Below are positions 15,139 to 16,131 of a stretch of DNA of 16,131 nucleotides, one piece after another. Within the stretch, counting starts at the first letter, position 1. Each line of letters opens with the position of its first letter. The translations under genes were made by a program, and so were the position numbers. The DNA lies in contig JAIYAA010000134.1 of assembly GCA_027489295.1 (NCBI GenBank), forward strand, positions 1 to 16,131, given 5' to 3'. A model generated the notes under the pieces. That model was given only the letters and a program-made list of their open reading frames with translations. It ran no database searches and was not told where the DNA came from. Source of the stretch: Sphingomonadales bacterium. GTDB taxonomy: Bacteria; Pseudomonadota; Alphaproteobacteria; Sphingomonadales; Sphingomonadaceae.

Positions 15139-15864
15139 TCACGAACAGGTTGCGGTGCCAGAGCCCATCTTGCTGACCTTGCACTGTGCCCCGCCGCGCA
15201 GTTCGACGTCGCCCGATCCCAGGATCGAGACCGAGGCAGGCCCCGCCACGTTCGCGCGCACGCTGCCGGAACCCGCGATGGAGATGTCGGCGCCCTTGGC
15301 GGTGAACTGCTGCCCGCGCAGATCGCCCGAGCCTGCGATCGACACGTCCATCTTGTCCGCCCTACCGGCCACCGCGATGTTGCCCGAGCCTGCGATCGAC
15401 AGCGACGCCTCGCTGGCGGCCATCGCGGCGATGTCGAGATCGCCCGATCCTGCAACCGCGCCGTCGAACTTGCCCTCGACGCGATCGATCCGCATCGTGC
15501 CCGACCCTGCGACGGCGCCATCGCTCAGCCGCGGCATGACGATGTGGATCTTGGCAGCATTACCCTTGTCCCACATCACGCCGGCGCGCTTGCGGCGCCC
15601 GACGTTGAGCGTCTTGCCGTCCAGCCGGATCTCGAGCTGATCGAGCACGGCAGGATCCCCCTCCGCCCGCACCGAAAAGGCGCCCCCGGTCCGAACGTCG
15701 ATATCGTCCGAGCCCTTCAAAGCCACGCCGGTAAAGCCGCTCGCTGCGAACGTGCGGCTGGTGCCGGCGCCGCTCGGTTCGATCTTGGTGCCCTTGGCAT
15801 CGTCCCAACTCGCGTGACAGGCGGTGGCGACGGGCAGCAGGGCAAGGATAAGCAGCGAACGCAT
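15139..15864 (-). CDS. Exported GIN-domain (DUF2807) protein
   Basis: The 241-residue product has a signal peptide (MRSLLILALLPVATACHA); the Cys at 16 could make it a lipoprotein, although Ala at -3 is a weak lipobox. From residue about 38 it matches the head GIN/DUF2807 fold: RTFAASGFTGVALKGSDDID at the N-terminus, then rungs ending in GSG at 120, 139, 159, 178, 198, 216 and 234. The regular 18–20-residue spacing indicates a right-handed beta-helix or similar stacked fold. These proteins are envelope-located and of unknown function; adhesin-like roles have been suggested for the family. A GGGAG ribosome site precedes the ATG at 15864; the frame is open for 17 codons more upstream but no ribosome site or signal peptide supports that. 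The next gene downstream, 13620–14990, is 148 bases away in the same direction. Confidence 0.85.
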   Translation of the reverse strand: MRSLLILALLPVATACHASWDDAKGTKIEPSGAGTSRTFAASGFTGVALKGSDDIDVRTGGAFSVRAEGDPAVLDQLEIRLDGKTLNVGRRKRAGVMWDKGNAAKIHIVMPRLSDGAVAGSGTMRIDRVEGKFDGAVAGSGDLDIAAMAASEASLSIAGSGNIAVAGRADKMDVSIAGSGDLRGQQFTAKGADISIAGSGSVRANVAGPASVSILGSGDVELRGGAQCKVSKMGSGTATCS

Positions 15865-15884
15865 GGCGGGTCTCCCGATCGTGT

Positions 15885-15916
15885 GTTGCGCCCATAATAC
15901 ACAATCGATGCGCAAC
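15885..15916. promoter_or_regulatory. Inverted repeat around a TATTAT box upstream of the GIN-domain gene
   Basis: GTTGCGC (15885–15891) and GCGCAAC (15910–15916) form a 7-bp inverted repeat 18 bases apart. Between them, reading leftward, is TATTAT, a likely -10 for the GIN-domain gene, whose start lies 21 bases to the left of the repeat. A regulator bound to both arms would straddle the promoter. No good -35 is seen (TTTTCG at 16-base spacing). Confidence 0.35.
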
Positions 15917-15950
15917 GAAAAGGGGGCGTGAACCCAAGGTTCCGCCCCCT
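15917..15950 (-). terminator. Intrinsic terminator of the CarD-like gene
   Basis: Reading leftward, AGGGGGCG, then GAAC, a 5-base loop, GTTC, one bulged base and CGCCCCCT form a strong hairpin, followed directly by TTTTCGTT. Stem plus T-run is the standard Rho-independent form, positioned about 26 bases after the stop of the gene at the right edge. It separates that gene from the GIN-domain gene in the same orientation. Confidence 0.75.
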
Positions 15951-15975
15951 CTTGCGTCCGGTCCGGATCCGCGCC

Positions 15976-16131
15976 TCAGGCGGGAACCTTGTCCTTGTTG
16001 TGGATCGCTGCGGCCTTGCGCAGGATGTCCAGGATCTTCTCCAGCGCCGCCGGCTCGTCGATCTCTTCCATCGCCGCCAGCTCGCGGGCGAGGCGGCTGG
16101 CCGCGCCTTCGAAGATCTGGCGCTCGGAATA
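15976..16131 (-). CDS. C-terminal end of a probable CarD/CdnL-family RNA polymerase-binding regulator
   Basis: Only the last 51 residues and stop are visible; the gene enters from the right edge. The fragment begins YSERQIFEGAASRLARELAA and continues with a Glu/Asp-rich helix and a Lys-rich end (NKDKVPA). This all-helical end with the YSERQ(I/L)-x-E/YxAxxRLAREL pattern fits the C-terminal domain of alphaproteobacterial CarD/CdnL proteins, which bind the RNA polymerase beta subunit and stabilise open complexes at rRNA and housekeeping promoters. The diagnostic N-terminal Tudor-like domain is outside the window, so the assignment rests on recall of the tail alone and other helical proteins are possible. 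A strong terminator follows. Confidence 0.5.
   Translation of the reverse strand, partial: YSERQIFEGAASRLARELAAMEEIDEPAALEKILDILRKAAAIHNKDKVPA

Overview
The window is GC-rich (roughly two thirds G+C by eye) and bacterial. The protein content points to an alphaproteobacterium close to Sphingomonas. Reasons are the PEPxxWA-type C-terminal sorting signal, the TIR–membrane helix–TPR architecture, a GIN-domain envelope protein, and a probable CarD-type regulator at the right edge. The genus is inferred; no rRNA is present. Genes are densely packed: no gene-free stretch reaches 300 bases (the longest gap is about 170 bases), and I see no rRNA, tRNA, CRISPR array, insertion sequence or att site.

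Left third (1–5906): a potassium-uptake locus. On the minus strand, in transcription order, are a 27-residue membrane microprotein, kdpF (29 residues), kdpA and the 5' end of kdpB, which runs off the window. The sensor kinase gene kdpD lies divergently on the plus strand, across a 165-base intergenic region holding a perfect 19-base palindrome and a TATAGT box. The response regulator kdpE is not next to kdpD; a Crp/Fnr-family regulator follows instead.

Centre (5896–9731): the most interesting part is a compact three-gene minus-strand operon. It encodes a membrane-anchored TIR–TPR protein that keeps the putative NADase glutamate, a 208-residue protein of unknown function joined to it by an ATGA overlap, and a protein with TPR-like, SLOG-like and degenerate nucleotide-cyclase-like regions. 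A TIR enzyme beside a SLOG-type ligand-binding domain recalls the logic of Thoeris defence (TIR makes a cyclic ADP-ribose signal, SLOG senses it), but no SIR2 effector is present. I read it as a candidate undescribed nucleotide-signalling or conflict system. A marked drop in GC (about 47% over 7981–8220) covers the junction of its first two genes.

Right third (9830–16131): mostly housekeeping and envelope genes. These are a secreted phytase/esterase-like protein with a PEP-CTERM signal (minus), an M20 dipeptidase and the metallophosphoesterase pdeM (plus, probably co-transcribed), a lipoprotein with a Pro-Thr repeat and a PQQ-type beta-propeller (minus), a GIN-domain (DUF2807) exported protein with a GSG repeat (minus), and the 3' end of a probable CarD/CdnL-family gene followed by a strong intrinsic terminator.
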